Shown one piece after another: positions 1 through 11,842 of a stretch of 64,000 bases of DNA (the first letter of the stretch is position 1; every line of letters starts with the position of its first letter). A program made the position numbers and the translations under genes. The stretch comes from Celoporthe dispersa (Eukaryota; Ascomycota; Sordariomycetes; Diaporthales; Cryphonectriaceae), in assembly GCA_016584495.1 (NCBI GenBank), contig WAID01000005.1, forward strand, positions 2,120,501 through 2,184,500, read 5' to 3'. Under the pieces are notes generated by a model. The model did not search any database, was not told the origin of the DNA, and saw only the letters and a list, made by a program, of their open reading frames with translations.

Positions 1-2828
1 TGGCTCTCCTTGGCAGCCTTCCAAGGCTTCCCTCAGCTTGGCAGCCCGGCCCGCCTCAGCATTGCCTCGAATAGCGAGGAGGTAGGCTGGCTACGTAGCT
101 ACTGCATGCACAGCTCAGCGTGTATTCCCCATAGCAGCCTTGATGTTTCACTTTTCCCCCGACAACTGCAAGCCGCACGCTACACAAAAGACGCCGCGAC
201 AACCAGCCTTTGCCAGCCTTTGCGTAATTTAGGAGGTTGGCCGAGTGCTACTGTCTCTAGTTTGTGTCACTTTCGGGTCTGTCTTCGTCAATGGACATTA
301 CAAATGTCATCATTGTCCAGGATAATAATTCACCCTGCCGCTGCTACAAAGATGGCGAGGCAATACGGTGTCGGATCTCGGCTGCCCACTGTATTCGGCA
401 AGTACACCTTCTGCACCCGAATAATAAGTACCAAGATCCAAGTCAGGATGTGAGCGACCAATGTCTGGGTTTAATCCCCGACAGAACCGCACAGCGCTGC
501 TTCATAGCCTGTCAACGGCTTAGAAGGCTTGGTAGGAAGCGGAAAAAGAAGGAAGGGTCAGGGAGAAGTGTCGCGCAGTGAATTATTAATCACTGGGCAG
601 TCTGGCATTTCATTATACAGACCTCGTGAGGCGTCTTCAGCACTCGGGAGACTCTCTAGCATTTGATTATTGACACGGCTGCCAGTGAACATTTACCCAA
701 CGTCCTACCGTCACAGCCCGAGTATAGCCAAAGCATGGTTACGGGACAGAGGTCACGATTGTATTGTTTTAATTATATCCTGATTCAGATCCTTGATGGA
801 AAAGGTCCTCGGGCAATGACAAAGACAGTAATTAGAGATCCATACGCATCCCATACTTCATTATACAGAGCTGCCAAGATTGTGCCATCGACATCCTCAT
901 CGATGCCCTATCTCATGACCACGAGGTAGGCAAATGTGTCCCTGTTGGAGATGTGATGTTCGGGAGAGGGAGATCGTATGATAAGGGAATGCGAAGTGTA
1001 GAGCAGGCATCAAGCAAGGTACAAATAAATTCCTTGCATCAAGTCCTGTGACGCAGGGCAAAAGATCCGACCCGCTCAGAGCTTGGCTCTCAGCAAAATT
1101 CCACATGTGGCTTTTGACCTGTATTCAATAATACATCAGTTCGAGTTGAGGTAATTAGTCTGGGCAAGTTCTACACTCGAGTTTTGTATTATACCCTACC
1201 GCCTAATATCCCCTCTCAAACTACCCAAGTGAATCGGTTGTGGACGTCGCCGCCCTCACCCTCACGCACAAAACAATGTTTCGTGGTCTCCTGGTCTGTC
1301 CAGCCCCAAGGCCCGGACCCGTCAGCTTCACCAAAGGACATGGCTAGCCAACATGAGGGCCAAAGCCCACTACTGAACAGGTTAACTCGCGTGGCCTGCG
1401 TTCCGGACGTCAGACGATAATCTCACTTCTCCCAAGACTCTGTAATTCAATCAGACACCGGCGCTCGCGCTGTTTCAAAGGGTACATGAGACGAAGGCCT
1501 GCAATCCGTCAGCGCAGTCAGCATTCTCAACATTTATAGCCGGACACCCCCTATTCGGCCTAGGCTGTGATTATGGGACAAAACCTACTTACTTGCGGTA
1601 CACTATAAACGTGCTTACGCCGTGCCCAGCTGCATTTTGGCATAGAACGAGTTTCGGGGAGGGGGCTGCTGTCCTAAAGCAGGAAAAGCGGCACATGGGC
1701 AATAACCGAATCGGGACGGAAAGGGAGCAGGATGGGAGAGGGAGTGAATGTCGAAACGCAAATTGATCGGACATTTGTGAAAGGCACAGCGGAGGGGTTT
1801 GACAATCAATCCATGTCGAGATGCATGGCTATTGGAAACATCCGCTGCACCACAGCTCTCCCAAAGAATCATACCATGTTGAGGGTCATGATACGCTGAA
1901 CGTTGGTGCCTTATTTACTTCCAGAACGCTGGACCGTCGCGGCGGTCGTCGGGCATTTTGCATGTTCAGTGCGGTGGATTCGATCTATAATTTGCATATG
2001 TACCAGCGCAGTAGTTTCTACTGCGCAGGAGGCAGGATGGCTGCCAACCCGCAAATCTCGAGGCGGACGCCTATGCGCTCGACGCTGAGACACTCAGGCA
2101 TACAGGATGCAAATCGGAGCATGTAAGGAGCTCAATGCCTTCCACCCAGACACGATCCTCTGCGTCCATCATGAATTTCAACCAAATCCAACAAGATAGG
2201 TCGCCAGCGCAAGCCTCTTTTGAGCCCCCCGGCCCCCCCCACACTCGAGCAGACAAGACAGATGACAACGGAAATCGACACGACGGGCAGCCGAAATTCT
2301 TGAAGAGATATGAGGCCATCAAGCCGTTCGAATTGGGTTCCTTAAAAAAATATTTGGGCACGGGAAGGTTGACATTTCAGGCTGGTTGGGTGTCGCGGCC
2401 ATATACGCAGCCGACAGCGGCGTTGGAAGGCCGTGAGAACAGGACAACACGCGAGGCTGACCTCTCCTCACCCGATCGAGCAGCCCAGGCCCCCCTGGGC
2501 CAAGCAGTCAACTACTAAATCTGATCCTCAGCTCTGTTGAACTGTGAGTCGAGGGAGAGTGCGGAATGGATGGAGCGGTGCATAAAAAGAAAGGCCTCGT
2601 GCCCCTCGCCTCCCTCTCCACATATGTTTTGACATTGTGGATTTTTTCCTTCTGCAGTCATCCAACAACCAGCCGTTCTCTCAGACCTGACGACTCATCT
2701 TCTTTGCCCTGGTGGCCTTGCTGTCCCTTGTCTGCCTATACACGCTCATTCGTGACCATCGTTCTTCTTCTTCTTCTCCCTTCTCTTGTTTGGATTACCA
2801 GTTTCAGAGCCATCACAACATCACCATC
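1..2828. other. Intergenic, no supported gene
   Basis: Short open frames occur on both strands but none has a recognisable domain, signal peptide or consistent exon structure. A pyrimidine-rich stretch with CTT repeats (about 2755-2785) directly precedes the next gene and is probably its 5' leader. I see no transposon or RNA gene. Confidence 0.5.
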
Positions 2829-3490
2829 ATGTACACCCAATCCGCCCTCGTCGCCGCCCTGACCGGCCTCGCAACAGCTGGCGTCCTACCCCCCGGGACT
2901 CCTCCCCAGGCGTCAACGTCTACAACATGGGCTCCTCCGAGCAGACCTTCTACTTCTGCAACAATGCCGCCAACGGCGACGGCACCGCGGACCCGGGCTT
3001 CACCTCGGGTACCTCGGGCTGCTCGAACCTCGTGACCTCCGTGGCCGTGGCCCCCAGCGCCTCGACCACCGTCGCCCTCGCGACGACCTTTAGCGGCCGC
3101 ATCGCCCGCAGCACCGACACGCCCGCCACGTGGGTCGAGGTGCAGTTCCAGAGCGGCGGCACGGCGTGGGGCGACGTCAGCCTCGAGATTGGCTGTGATG
3201 GGCCCGCGGAGGTCGGTCCTGCTTCCGGCGGCGGCTCGGCGCAGGTGGTGGGGTTCTCGTCGCCGGTGGATATCGTCAGTAGTGCGCCGTCCGGGGCGAC
3301 GGAGACCAGGGCCGACGGTGTCAAGGTCATCTCTGCGCCGTACTCGGAGGGCCAGGTAACCAACCAGGCGGCGGCGGATTATCTGTTGAAGACTGTGCCC
3401 CAGGGGAACACGATGGCGTATATCACCACCACCTCCGGCACGGACGTGACGACGAGCTCCAACAACCAGCTCGACGTCAAGTTCTACTAA
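2829..3490 (+). CDS. Small secreted protein, thaumatin/Bys1-like in character, one frame break
   Basis: The start at 2829 sits in a good context and opens a typical signal peptide (MYTQSALVAALTGLATAGVLP). The mature part is about 200 residues, rich in Gly, Ser and Thr, with paired Cys (motifs YFCNNAA, GCSNLV, EIGCDG), as in compact secreted beta proteins of fungi. The signal peptide and mature region lie in different frames. The switch falls in the C run at 2889-2894, where one missing base explains it, giving about 220 residues without an intron. Alternatively there is an intron I cannot place, but the distance is too short for a normal fungal intron. The family is uncertain: it resembles small secreted thaumatin-like or effector-like proteins in composition only. 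The function is unknown and the location is extracellular. Confidence 0.65.
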
Positions 3491-3962
3491 GCCGACAGGA
3501 CGAGGACGGTCTCGGCGAAGGCGGTAGGAGGAGGCTTGGGCTCGAGGGTCAGGCCTGGTGGACAGATTGGTGTTAGCATCTCATATTCTCACTTCTGATT
3601 CTGTTGTTGTTTTTAGCTTTCACTTCTCTTGGATGGGTCTTGTGGCCTCCTTTTATGTTTTGTTTCATCTAGTTATCACATTGGGAGAGGGCGTTGGAAG
3701 AAAAAAACTTTTCTGGTCTGTTTGCTTCCTTCGAGTCTATCTGGGTATCCATTTTGTGTGTATGTGTGTTTGTTGTCTAGCTCTGGGCTGTCAGTATCAG
3801 CCATATGCTCAGATAGCTGAGTATATCTCAGCCTTTATCCGGACCAAGTCTGTGGGGGCGCCTGGCGAGAGATCTCTCCTCTGGCCCAGCTGATGGTCCT
3901 GTTGTTTGCGAGAGCCCATGCATGCATGCTTCGTAATCTAGGGTCATAGCAGGACGGCGGGA
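3491..3962. other. Short intergenic, convergent 3' ends
   Basis: This holds the 3' regions of the secreted-protein gene (plus strand) and the helicase gene (minus strand). It is T-rich and no gene is seen. Confidence 0.5.
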
Positions 3963-5827
3963 TCAGGCGGGCGGCGCCGTCTTGACAATATTCAGCCCAG
4001 GCACGCCCTTCAGGCCCATCTTTCCGACAAGCTTCTTCTCGACAGGCGGAATGGAGGTGGCGCCCAGGCCCTCCAGGGCGAACACGTTGCCCTGGCGGAC
4101 GAGCTCCGCAGGGGTCCAGTTCAGGGTCTTCAGGTGTGCCTTGTAGTACCCGAGCCAGGCTCGATAGACCTTGGCCTGCTTCTCGGGGTCCATGTCGCCC
4201 ACGATCCTCATAATCGAGACGTGGTCGCCCAGCTCGGCGGGCGTGTCTACGAACTTGATCATGGACATGATCTTCCTCGGGAACTGAGCCTCGTGTGAGG
4301 TGACCAGCAGGGTGCCGCGGCCCTCGGCCCCAGCGCGGGCGGTCCGGCCCAGGCGGTGGATGTAGGCCTCCTTTTCAGACGGGAGGCCAACCTGGAAGAC
4401 GTTGGTCACACCGGGGAAGTCCAGGCCACGGGCGATCACGTCCGTGGCTACGAGGACTCCGCACTTGGCCTTGCGGTAGGTGTCTGTGTTCTTGGTTCGC
4501 TTGCTCTGCGTCATGCGGGAGTGGACCTCGGAGACCGGGGGGAGGTCTGAGAAACAGCCCAAGACGTGGCTGTAGAACTCCACCTGTGCTGCCGTTGGGG
4601 CGAAGACGATGGCCTTGAACGCATTCCCTTCCGACGGTCGCCATCTCGTGCCGCAGCGCCCCGAGGACAGCAGTGGAGAGGTCTGAGAAGTCCTGCACGG
4701 TGATCAGGCGCTGGGGGACGTGCTCGTGGGTCTGGGCCTCGCCCTTGGGGATCGTGGAGATGAACTTGTAGCCGTCAGACAGCGCGATGCTGGCGAACTG
4801 CTCCACGCGCTGGTTGATGGTGGCGGAGAAGAGCATGCCCTGGCGGCCGGTCGAGGCCTTGTCGGGCAGGTACCTCACGATCTTCTGGATGTCAGGGAGG
4901 AATCCCATGTCCATCAGGCGGTCAGCCTCGTCCAGGACAAACGTCTGGAGGCCCTGCAGCTTGGCCTGCATCTGCCCGCCCTCCTGCCCGAGGTAGTCCA
5001 GGATGCGACCAGGGGTGGCGACGAGAATATCGCAGCCCGCCATGATGCTGTTGAAGCCAGTCTTCGGGTTGGTCCCTCCCACGGCGATCTGAACCTTGTA
5101 CCCAGGAAACCGCTGCAGCAGGCGCTTGGCGTCTTCTGAGATCTGGATCGCCAGCTCCCGCGTGGGGGGAGATGACGAGGAGAGAGACGGGGCGAGACCT
5201 GGCGGCGACGGCGGGCGGGCCGCGGCCGGCGCTGGCGATGAGCTTCTGGATGGCAGGGATCAGGAAGGCAAACGTCTTTCCGGTGCCCGTCTTGGCCTGG
5301 GCAAGCATCTCGCCGCCAGTCAGGGTATATGGGAGGGTCTGGGCCTGCACAGGGGTCATCGTGGTCAACTTGAGGTCCTGGAGGATCGTGTTGAGCAGGT
5401 CTGGGTTGATGTTGAACCGGGCCAGCTCGTCGAACCGATCTTTGTCCGAAACATCGCCGGGTATGGCCTGTGCCGGCGTCGCGGTCGCGCTGGTCGTCGC
5501 GAGGGAGGCGGAGGAGGGCGAGGAGGTCGAGAATGGGGCAGGCGATGGTGGGTTCTGCTGGTTTGCGTTCGTGTTGGGAGGGCCGCGTCTGTTGCGGTTG
5601 CGATTGCCGAAAGGATACTGTCGCTTTCTAGACGAGTTGTTCCTGGAGCCACCGGCGGTGGACTGGCCGTTGGAGCCGTTCATGGTCAAGAAGGTGGAGT
5701 GAAGAAGGCGTAGAGATGAAGGAGGCTGCTGCAAGGTGCTGATCTCGACTCCGCAACGCACGCGCGACTGGCAATGAACAAGTCGGACGTGACGAGTAAC
5801 CGCGAGCCGACGGTACACCTGCGACAT
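3963..5827 (-). CDS. mss116: Mitochondrial DEAD-box ATP-dependent RNA helicase, Mss116-like
   Basis: A complete set of DEAD-box motifs is present: Q motif region (TPVQAQTLPYT), motif I AKTGTGKT, TPGR, DEAD (VLDEADRLMDMGF), SAT (LFSATINQ), ARGLDFPGV and HRLGRTARAG. I chose the Met at 5827 because the first 50 residues are Arg-rich, free of acids at the start and contain RLLHSTF, a classic mitochondrial targeting sequence; a later Met at 5682 (MNGSNGQ) would lack it. Mss116-type helicases act as RNA chaperones for intron splicing and translation in mitochondria. There are two single-base breaks: an extra base in the G run 5164-5169, which disrupts motif Ia (PTRELA), and an extra base at the CC of 4631-4632 just before the second helicase domain (IVFAPT). 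Allowing for both gives an intronless frame of about 620 residues. Orthology to Mss116 is inferred from the targeting signal and general similarity. Confidence 0.88.
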
Positions 5828-6978
5828 GAAGAACGGAAATGAAAGAGGGAACAGACTGCCCACGAGATAGAGGGCGGAGGGAGAGAAAAGGTGAAAGGAA
5901 AGGAACGGTGTGGAAAAAGCGAAAGGGGGTGCCGCGCTGGTGCCAGTAACAGAGAATTTCTGTAGAGGGACGCCCCCAACTTGTGACAAGCGCCGCCCAG
6001 AAATTGACGTCTTATCGCTGTGTCCGATAAGATTAGCTGATAAGAACGTTTGCCGATGGCGGCCCCGATCTTGGTCACTCCAGCAGCCCGGGCCCTCGTC
6101 TCGAGCAGCCAGGCCGTCTTCGCTTCTCTTCAGTGCAAATAACTGCTGCGCATTTCATCCCCAAGCGTGTCCGAGAAGTAGAGTGCCTCGACGGCGACGG
6201 GCCCTCTCCTATGTCTCCTCTTGCGCCTCGGAAAGTCCAGATGATAGGTACTATGGCTCTCATCCTCTAGGCCTAGGCGTGGATGGTCGATTTACCTGAC
6301 CAGTGGGTGAGCCTCTCTTTATTTTGAGAGCAGCGCCTCATCCAAATTGGATCAGGCAGACATATTATCCACCACGCACACACATACACACACACACACA
6401 CCCACTCTCTCTCTCTCTGTCTCTTTCCCTTCTCTCTCTATTTCTACAGTATGCTCACTGTGTTGCAAAGCAAATAAGCGCCTCACCCAAATTGAATCAG
6501 GCAGACACATTCTCTCTCTCTCTCTCTCTCTCTCTCCCCCCCCTCTCTCTATTTCTACAGTATGCTCACTGTCTAGCAAAGCAAATAAGAGCCTCACACA
6601 AACTGGATCAGGCAGTCACGCACACACACACACTCTCTCTCTATTTCTACAGTATGCTCACTGTCTTGCAAAATAAACAAGTATAAAGGCGGTCCCTACC
6701 CTACCTTTGCTCTCCTATGCCTCCCAAGAATTTCTCATCTGTTCAGCAAGACACCCCGGTGTATGATCTCGGTCCCGCACTGCCTAGTCTGATACCTTTT
6801 CTCTCTTCTCTCTTTCTCGCTCCCCCCTATCCATCTTGATCTCCCATTTATATAGAATCATTGTACCATTGTACCATTCTTGATTTCTTTTCGTGTCTTC
6901 CCCCCCCCCCCCCGTTCTCTCACGACTCAGGCCCACTCTTCTGTATTATTACCTTGGCCTCTTGCCTGCTCTCCCGAC
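5828..6978. other. Divergent promoter region with microsatellites
   Basis: This is the shared upstream region of the helicase (minus) and the SIMPL-domain gene (plus). It holds the tandem repeat at 6333-6683, a TATATA element at 6849-6854 about 125 bases before the plus-strand start, and a run of 14 C at 6900-6913 inside the likely 5' leader. No gene is seen. Confidence 0.5.
6333..6683. repeat. Tandem minisatellite with embedded CA/CT microsatellites
   Basis: Three imperfect units begin near 6333, 6478 and 6589. Each contains GCCTCA-CCAAATTGGATCAGG, a variable (CA)n/(CT)n tract, then TTTCTACAGTATGCTCACTGT and a GCAAA block. Unit lengths differ (about 145, 111 and 95 bases) almost entirely because of the microsatellite. 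Apparent open frames here are low-complexity artefacts. Confidence 0.85.
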
Positions 6979-7824
6979 ATGACTCCCCAGCTCAAGATCC
7001 ACGTCCAGGGCTCTGGTTCCGTCTTTCGCACCGCCGAGCGTGGCGTCCTGTATATCCAGATCTCGTGCACAGGCCCTGAAAAGGCCAGCGTCTCCTCCAC
7101 CGTCGCCGCGACCACCGAGAACCTCATCACCACGTTCAGGCGGTACGCGCTCAAGACCGAGGACGGCCTGTACCCTCACCCCTCCGCAGGCATCACCACC
7201 TTTGCTGCCTCCGCCCCCACCACACGCTCCTATGTACCCACGACATGGGACGGCAAGGAGGTCAAGCCCGCCATCAGGCAGTACACCGTCATCAACAGCG
7301 CCGAGGTCGTCTTCCGAGACCTGAGCCTCCTCGCCAGGCTGGCCGGCGAGATGACTGCGATGCCCAACGTGAGCATCGACCGTACGGAGTGGAGGCTCAC
7401 TGACACGACCAGGAAGCATATTGCCCGCGAGGCCAGGATCGAGGCCATCAGGAATGCTGTCGAGAAGGCGCAGGACTATGCCTCTGTGGTCGGAAGGGAC
7501 ATCGTGGCCGTGAGCATCGACGACGGCCCCTCCACTACGACCATTGCCAGCCCGTTCGGCTTCGGCGGGTTCGGCCGCCTGGGTATGGCCCCGATGCAAC
7601 GGCAGATGCAGGCGCAGCAACAACAGATGCAGCAGCAACAGATGCAACAGCAGCGGATGCAGAATGGAATGACCCCGGTCCATATGCAAGTCCAGTCGCC
7701 GGATATGGCTACCGGCGCACCGGCCGAGGGTCCCGCCCTCGAGCCCTCGACCATCACCGTTGATGCTCAGGTCGATGTTAACTTCGTGTCCACAGACGAC
7801 GACGAGGTAGACATGTCTCTCTGA
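6979..7824 (+). CDS. SIMPL-domain (DUF541) protein with Gln/Met-rich insert
   Basis: Single-exon gene of 281 residues. The N-terminal two thirds read as a SIMPL/DUF541 domain: an opening beta strand with IHVQGSGSVFRTAERGVL, the middle stretch on summing strands (AEVVFRDLSLLARLAGEM), then the helix HIAREARIEAIRNAVEKAQDYASVVGRDIVAV, split here only for reading. A low-complexity Gln/Met tract follows at about residues 210-230, before a final beta strand (TITVDAQVDVNFVSTDD) that completes the fold. SIMPL proteins are widespread in bacteria, and fungal members are mostly uncharacterised. No signal peptide or membrane segment is seen, so it is probably cytosolic. The start at 6979 follows a CCCGAC context downstream of a TATATA element at 6849-6854. 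Confidence 0.8.
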   Translation: MTPQLKIHVQGSGSVFRTAERGVLYIQISCTGPEKASVSSTVAATTENLITTFRRYALKTEDGLYPHPSAGITTFAASAPTTRSYVPTTWDGKEVKPAIRQYTVINSAEVVFRDLSLLARLAGEMTAMPNVSIDRTEWRLTDTTRKHIAREARIEAIRNAVEKAQDYASVVGRDIVAVSIDDGPSTTTIASPFGFGGFGRLGMAPMQRQMQAQQQQMQQQQMQQQRMQNGMTPVHMQVQSPDMATGAPAEGPALEPSTITVDAQVDVNFVSTDDDEVDMSL

Positions 7825-8623
7825 ATCGGCTGAAACCTGCACCGCATCAGCGCTTGTTCCCCCTGCTTTGTTATGCCTCGCGCGGATGGGCGTCCAAACC
7901 ATGGAGTTCTCTTGGTCCTCCATTTTCGAGACGAGTTTCTCTCCACCTGTGTCAGTATGGGGGATCGATTTTCGCCATTCTCAGAGCAGATGCGATGTGT
8001 GGTCAGGCATCGGTGCTCGACCTGATTGAAAGGCTAGAACGAAGGATTGGAACAGCTTTCTTTTTTTCTTTCTTTCTTTCTTTCTTATTTTATTCCTTTT
8101 CTTATTTAGTATGAACTATCGTCCTCATATGCTGCAGGCTGCAGGGCCAGGGCAGCATTCGTCACCGCTCACACATCAACACACCGAGCTGCCAATAATA
8201 ATTCATTCAAATTACAATGATATCTCGTCAGCTCACTCTACAGAGGCTACTGACGCCCAATTTCTCTCCTCCCTCCCTTTTTCTTGACCTTATTGGGTAG
8301 AGAGCATGTGTGGAAGGAACCGTGTTTTCATTTTGCGTCTAACGCGGTGCTCCTCCCAAGGCAGCTGCGCGCACGCCTGAAGATTAGCGCATTGATCCCG
8401 CTAGCTGCCCATTACCAGCTGCTAGCTGCACTGAAAACCGGCGCCTTAGCAGGTAGCGCTGATGTCAGAAAACCACACCCAAGATCCTCTCAGCCGCGAC
8501 GGGTTCTTGATAAGTTATAACAGGACACAAGACTCCTCACTCGTACCGCTCACTAGGTTCCAGACATCTGTCCACCCTCCTGTCCTATCTGTGCTTGTAC
8601 GCTTGTCTACCCTGATATCCAGC
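7825..8623. other. Intergenic with TTTC microsatellite
   Basis: This holds a (TTTC)n tract at about 8060-8095 and the promoter of the cupin gene. No gene is seen. Confidence 0.5.
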
Positions 8624-9525
8624 ATGGCCTACAACTGGCAGCTCTGGCTCTCGGCCCGGCCCACACAGCGGACCAAGTCCGTCCAGCACGCCACCGTGCC
8701 CTCCCCCGGGGACGCCATTCTCTACGAGTTTCCTGTGCACAGGGCCTCAGAGCCGTGCGCGAGACGCACTACCTCAGCAACAAGACCGTCAGGGATGGGG
8801 AGTCGGGTCCGCCTCTGTGAGTTTGAGCGCCCAATGAACCCGTCCAGGAGAGAGAGAGAGAGAGAGTAGTCCTGCTGATGCTGAGGCACCAGACATATCC
8901 ACTTGCGGCAGGAAGAGACCTTTGAGGTGGAGCAGGGCGTGTTAGGTGTCGTCAAGAACGGTGTGGAACATGCCATCCGCAAGGAAGACGGGCCGGTCTC
9001 GGTCGCGCCTGGTATCAGGTAAGCCCAGACAGAGCCTGCGAGGGGACAAAAAAAAAAACCAGGAAAGGAAAGCCATCTCACAGGGGCCATGTGCACATGA
9101 TAGGCATAAGTTCTGGGCACACGCCTCGTCCCAGGAAGACCTGGTCTTCAAGGTCTGGGTCGAGCCCCAGGGCGTGGACCACGGGTTCGACGAGAGCTTC
9201 ATGCGCAACTTCAGCGGCTACCTGCGGGACTGCGAGCGGGACAAGCTGGCGCCCTCGCTGTTCCAGATCGTCCTATTCCTGTATGATGCCGATATCGTCC
9301 TGACGCCTCCATTCTGGTTGCCGATCTGGTTCTTGGTGGCGCTGCACCATGTTCTCGGGTATTGGGTCGGTGCTGGTCTGCTCGGGTGAGTACTGTGCTC
9401 GTCTTTGTCGTCAAGTCAAGGTGTTTGCAGCGATCTTGTGTGGATGGCATTGACTGACCGCGCTTACTGTACTGCGTTCTAGCTACAAGGCGAGTTATCC
9501 CGAGTACAGCAGCTTGAGAAGGTAG
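8624..9525 (+). CDS. Cupin-2 domain protein with C-terminal membrane segment
   Basis: Four exons fit one frame: 8624-8816, 8893-9018, 9104-9385 and 9483-9525, with introns of 76, 85 and 97 bases that all have GT..AG ends. The product is about 214 residues. A cupin barrel is seen in exons 1-3: GPPLHIHLRQEETFEVEQG gives the His-x-His...Glu metal-site pattern of cupin motif 1, and HKFWAHA is the motif 2 region. The C-terminus carries an aromatic, hydrophobic stretch (FWLPIWFLVALHHVLGYWV) that looks like one membrane helix. One base seems to be missing in the GGG at 8742-8744, which splits exon 1 into two frames. Many fungal cupin-2 proteins of this shape are uncharacterised, and the reaction is not predictable. 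Confidence 0.75.
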
Positions 9526-10205
9526 AGTGCCCTGAATAAGAGGGGATTGGCGCAACGGAGAATTGTTACCGACATCTTGCCAAAGACTTGAGTCGGCTGT
9601 GACCACCGCGAACTGGGTGAACAAGGATTAGAATAGACGAGTATTTGCGGGACGTTGTACTCAGACGTAGGAGTAGCTAGTGGCTCGAACTTTGTAAAGT
9701 AGCAAGTGAGAAGAGTCCACCTATGCCCACGAATTTGACCAATTTGACTCCGTACCGTTCGCTATCTTTAGGTTGTGCTCCCCGTTTGGATATCCACTGC
9801 TAAGTTATGTACCTCTGTTAATTGGAACCATTTAATCGTGAGTTCGTTCCTCGACGTAGCCTAGCGACGTGGGAAGCCCGAAACTATCGACGTTGAAGGT
9901 CTTCGTGTGTTGACGGAATACTACCTATTCAAATGAATATAGATATAGAGATATATATATATATATACATACTGGAGCCTCACTATGCCCCACGAATTCT
10001 ATTTCAGTCTTATATGCAGCTGTTGGCAGACCCTACTTTGTACATTTGATAACCTCGGGCCGTCTTTTCCCCCAACCCATGACGAGTGAGATCTACCAGG
10101 TCTCTTTTGAAGCCTGCGTGTCGGTGGCTTCTGCACCTACCCATGTCCCACCGATATGCTATATAGTACAGATATACATAATACAGATGCTATACATTTC
10201 AAAAA
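9526..10205. other. Intergenic, convergent ends, AT microsatellite
   Basis: Contains an (AT)n tract at about 9940-9967. Genes on both sides end here. Nothing else is recognised. Confidence 0.5.
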
Positions 10206-11842
10206 TCAAATCTTTGCGCGGCTTACCAGCTCGATATCATCATCAAGAGCTGCCCTCGACTCTTCGCTTGCCACCCATGCGGCAATGCTCGCTGCAGCCT
10301 CAACAGCATCCTCTAGATGCATCTGGAAGAAGCCCTGGAGCTGGGAAGGGGTAAAGGTGTTCTCTGGGATGTGCCTTGAGAATTCGGACGCCAGGTGGTA
10401 CAGCGCGAGGTCATCAGCCCCAGGAGGACCATCGGTGGCCGCAGCGAGGGCGGCGTCTCTATCCGCACTGAACATCCTGAGAAACATCTCCTCGGCTGAC
10501 CTCTGGCTGATGTTGCCAAGGTGTACCCTCATGTCGACCCGTCCCGGACGCACGAGGGCGCCGTCCAGGCGGTCCGGCTTGTTGGTGGTCATGATGACAA
10601 TGCGGCCCTCCTGGGATCCGACGCCATCCAGGACGTTGAGTAGGCCCGAGAGGGTGCAGTTCGAGCTGGGGCTGCGGCTTCCAGACCCGGCGGTCCGGTC
10701 GTCCCTCTCGGGCGGCGAATCGCGGTCCGTCCAGACGGCGTCGATGTCCTCGAGGAGCACGATGCACTGGGGAGGGATCTCCTGGAACATCTGCTCCAGG
10801 TCCGCATCGGAGGCAACGCTGGGCATCTTCACTTCGTAGAGATCGAGTCCGAACTCACCGGCAAGGGCTGAGGATAACGAGGACTTGCCCGTCCCTGGAG
10901 GACCATAGAATAGATATCCTGGACAGACGGACCCGTCAAGTCAGTAATTTTATTTGTGTATTGATTTTCTTTCAGTTTTGGCCCCGACGCTGGTGGCATG
11001 CATAGTACGACCTGCTTACCTCTGCGATATGGCATGCTCCGGCTCCTATACCGCTTCTGGGTCTCGGGGTCAAGGTACTTGCGAATGTCGGACAAGAGGC
11101 GCTGTTTCACGTCCTCGTCGAAGTGCACCGTATCCAACAGCCGGATCGGCTTGCGCGACTTGGGCTGCCACGAGATCCCATAGCGGTCCCTCGAGTAGAC
11201 AGTGACAAAGTACTGCGTCTGCTGATCTGCATACTCTCGACAGACGCGGATGAAGGACTGGATCGGCTCGGCAGATCTCCCGAGGCAGCTGATGGTGAGC
11301 TCTTCACCGCCGATCCCGTCGTAGCCAGGGTCACACATGGAGGCACTAAAGCTCTCCATCGAGCGGCTCAGGATGAAGGGCCTCCCACAGTGCCAGAACC
11401 ACAGCGTCTCGAAGTGTGGCAGATACTGCACCGCCCGCTGGGTCTTTTTCAGGGACCCAGACTCGGACACATCACCACGTCCGAGCCTCAACTCGGTGCG
11501 AGCCGTGAAGAAGCGGGTGTTATTTCGAGGCCGGACGATATTGGCCAGGGCCCAGGACACGACATTTCTATTCAGGGAGTCCCTCCCGGGTATAACGACG
11601 GACGCGATGAAGAAGTGCCGGATCCAGGTATACGTCTCGCGCCAAGCACGATGCAGCAGTCGCCATGCCGCAGGGACCACACCTGCAATGGCGATGATGG
11701 AGCCGAGATGAGTGATGTCAAGGCGAGAGAGCGAGGGCCAGTAGGAGGTCGCTGCCGTGAAGATGGTTGCAAACCCGTGAGGTATCTGGCCTGAGAGTTT
11801 GAGAGTAGGTATTGCGCCTCCCGCGTGGAAAGGCTGGGCCAT
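10206..11842 (-). CDS. BCS1-like AAA ATPase
   Basis: Two exons, 11020-11842 and 10206-10918, are separated by a 101-base intron (donor GTAAGC) and give 511 residues. The N-terminal half has a hydrophobic segment (SIIAIAGVVPAAWRLL) followed by a BCS1_N-like region (YFVTVYSRDRYGISWQPKSR). The AAA domain follows, with Walker A GPPGTGKSS, Walker B IVLLEDIDAVW, sensor TTNKPDRLDGALVRPGRVD and a helical lid. Bcs1 inserts the Rieske protein in mitochondrial complex III. Filamentous fungi carry several divergent paralogues of unknown role, and the poorly conserved N-terminus suggests this is one of those. The start at 11842 (MAQPFHAGG) was preferred; an in-frame Met at 11908 is possible. Confidence 0.85.

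Noticed and set aside
6303..6686. Ser/Leu/His-rich open frames across the minisatellite
   Set aside because: They arise from CT and CA repeats, are open in several frames at once, and would not be conserved.
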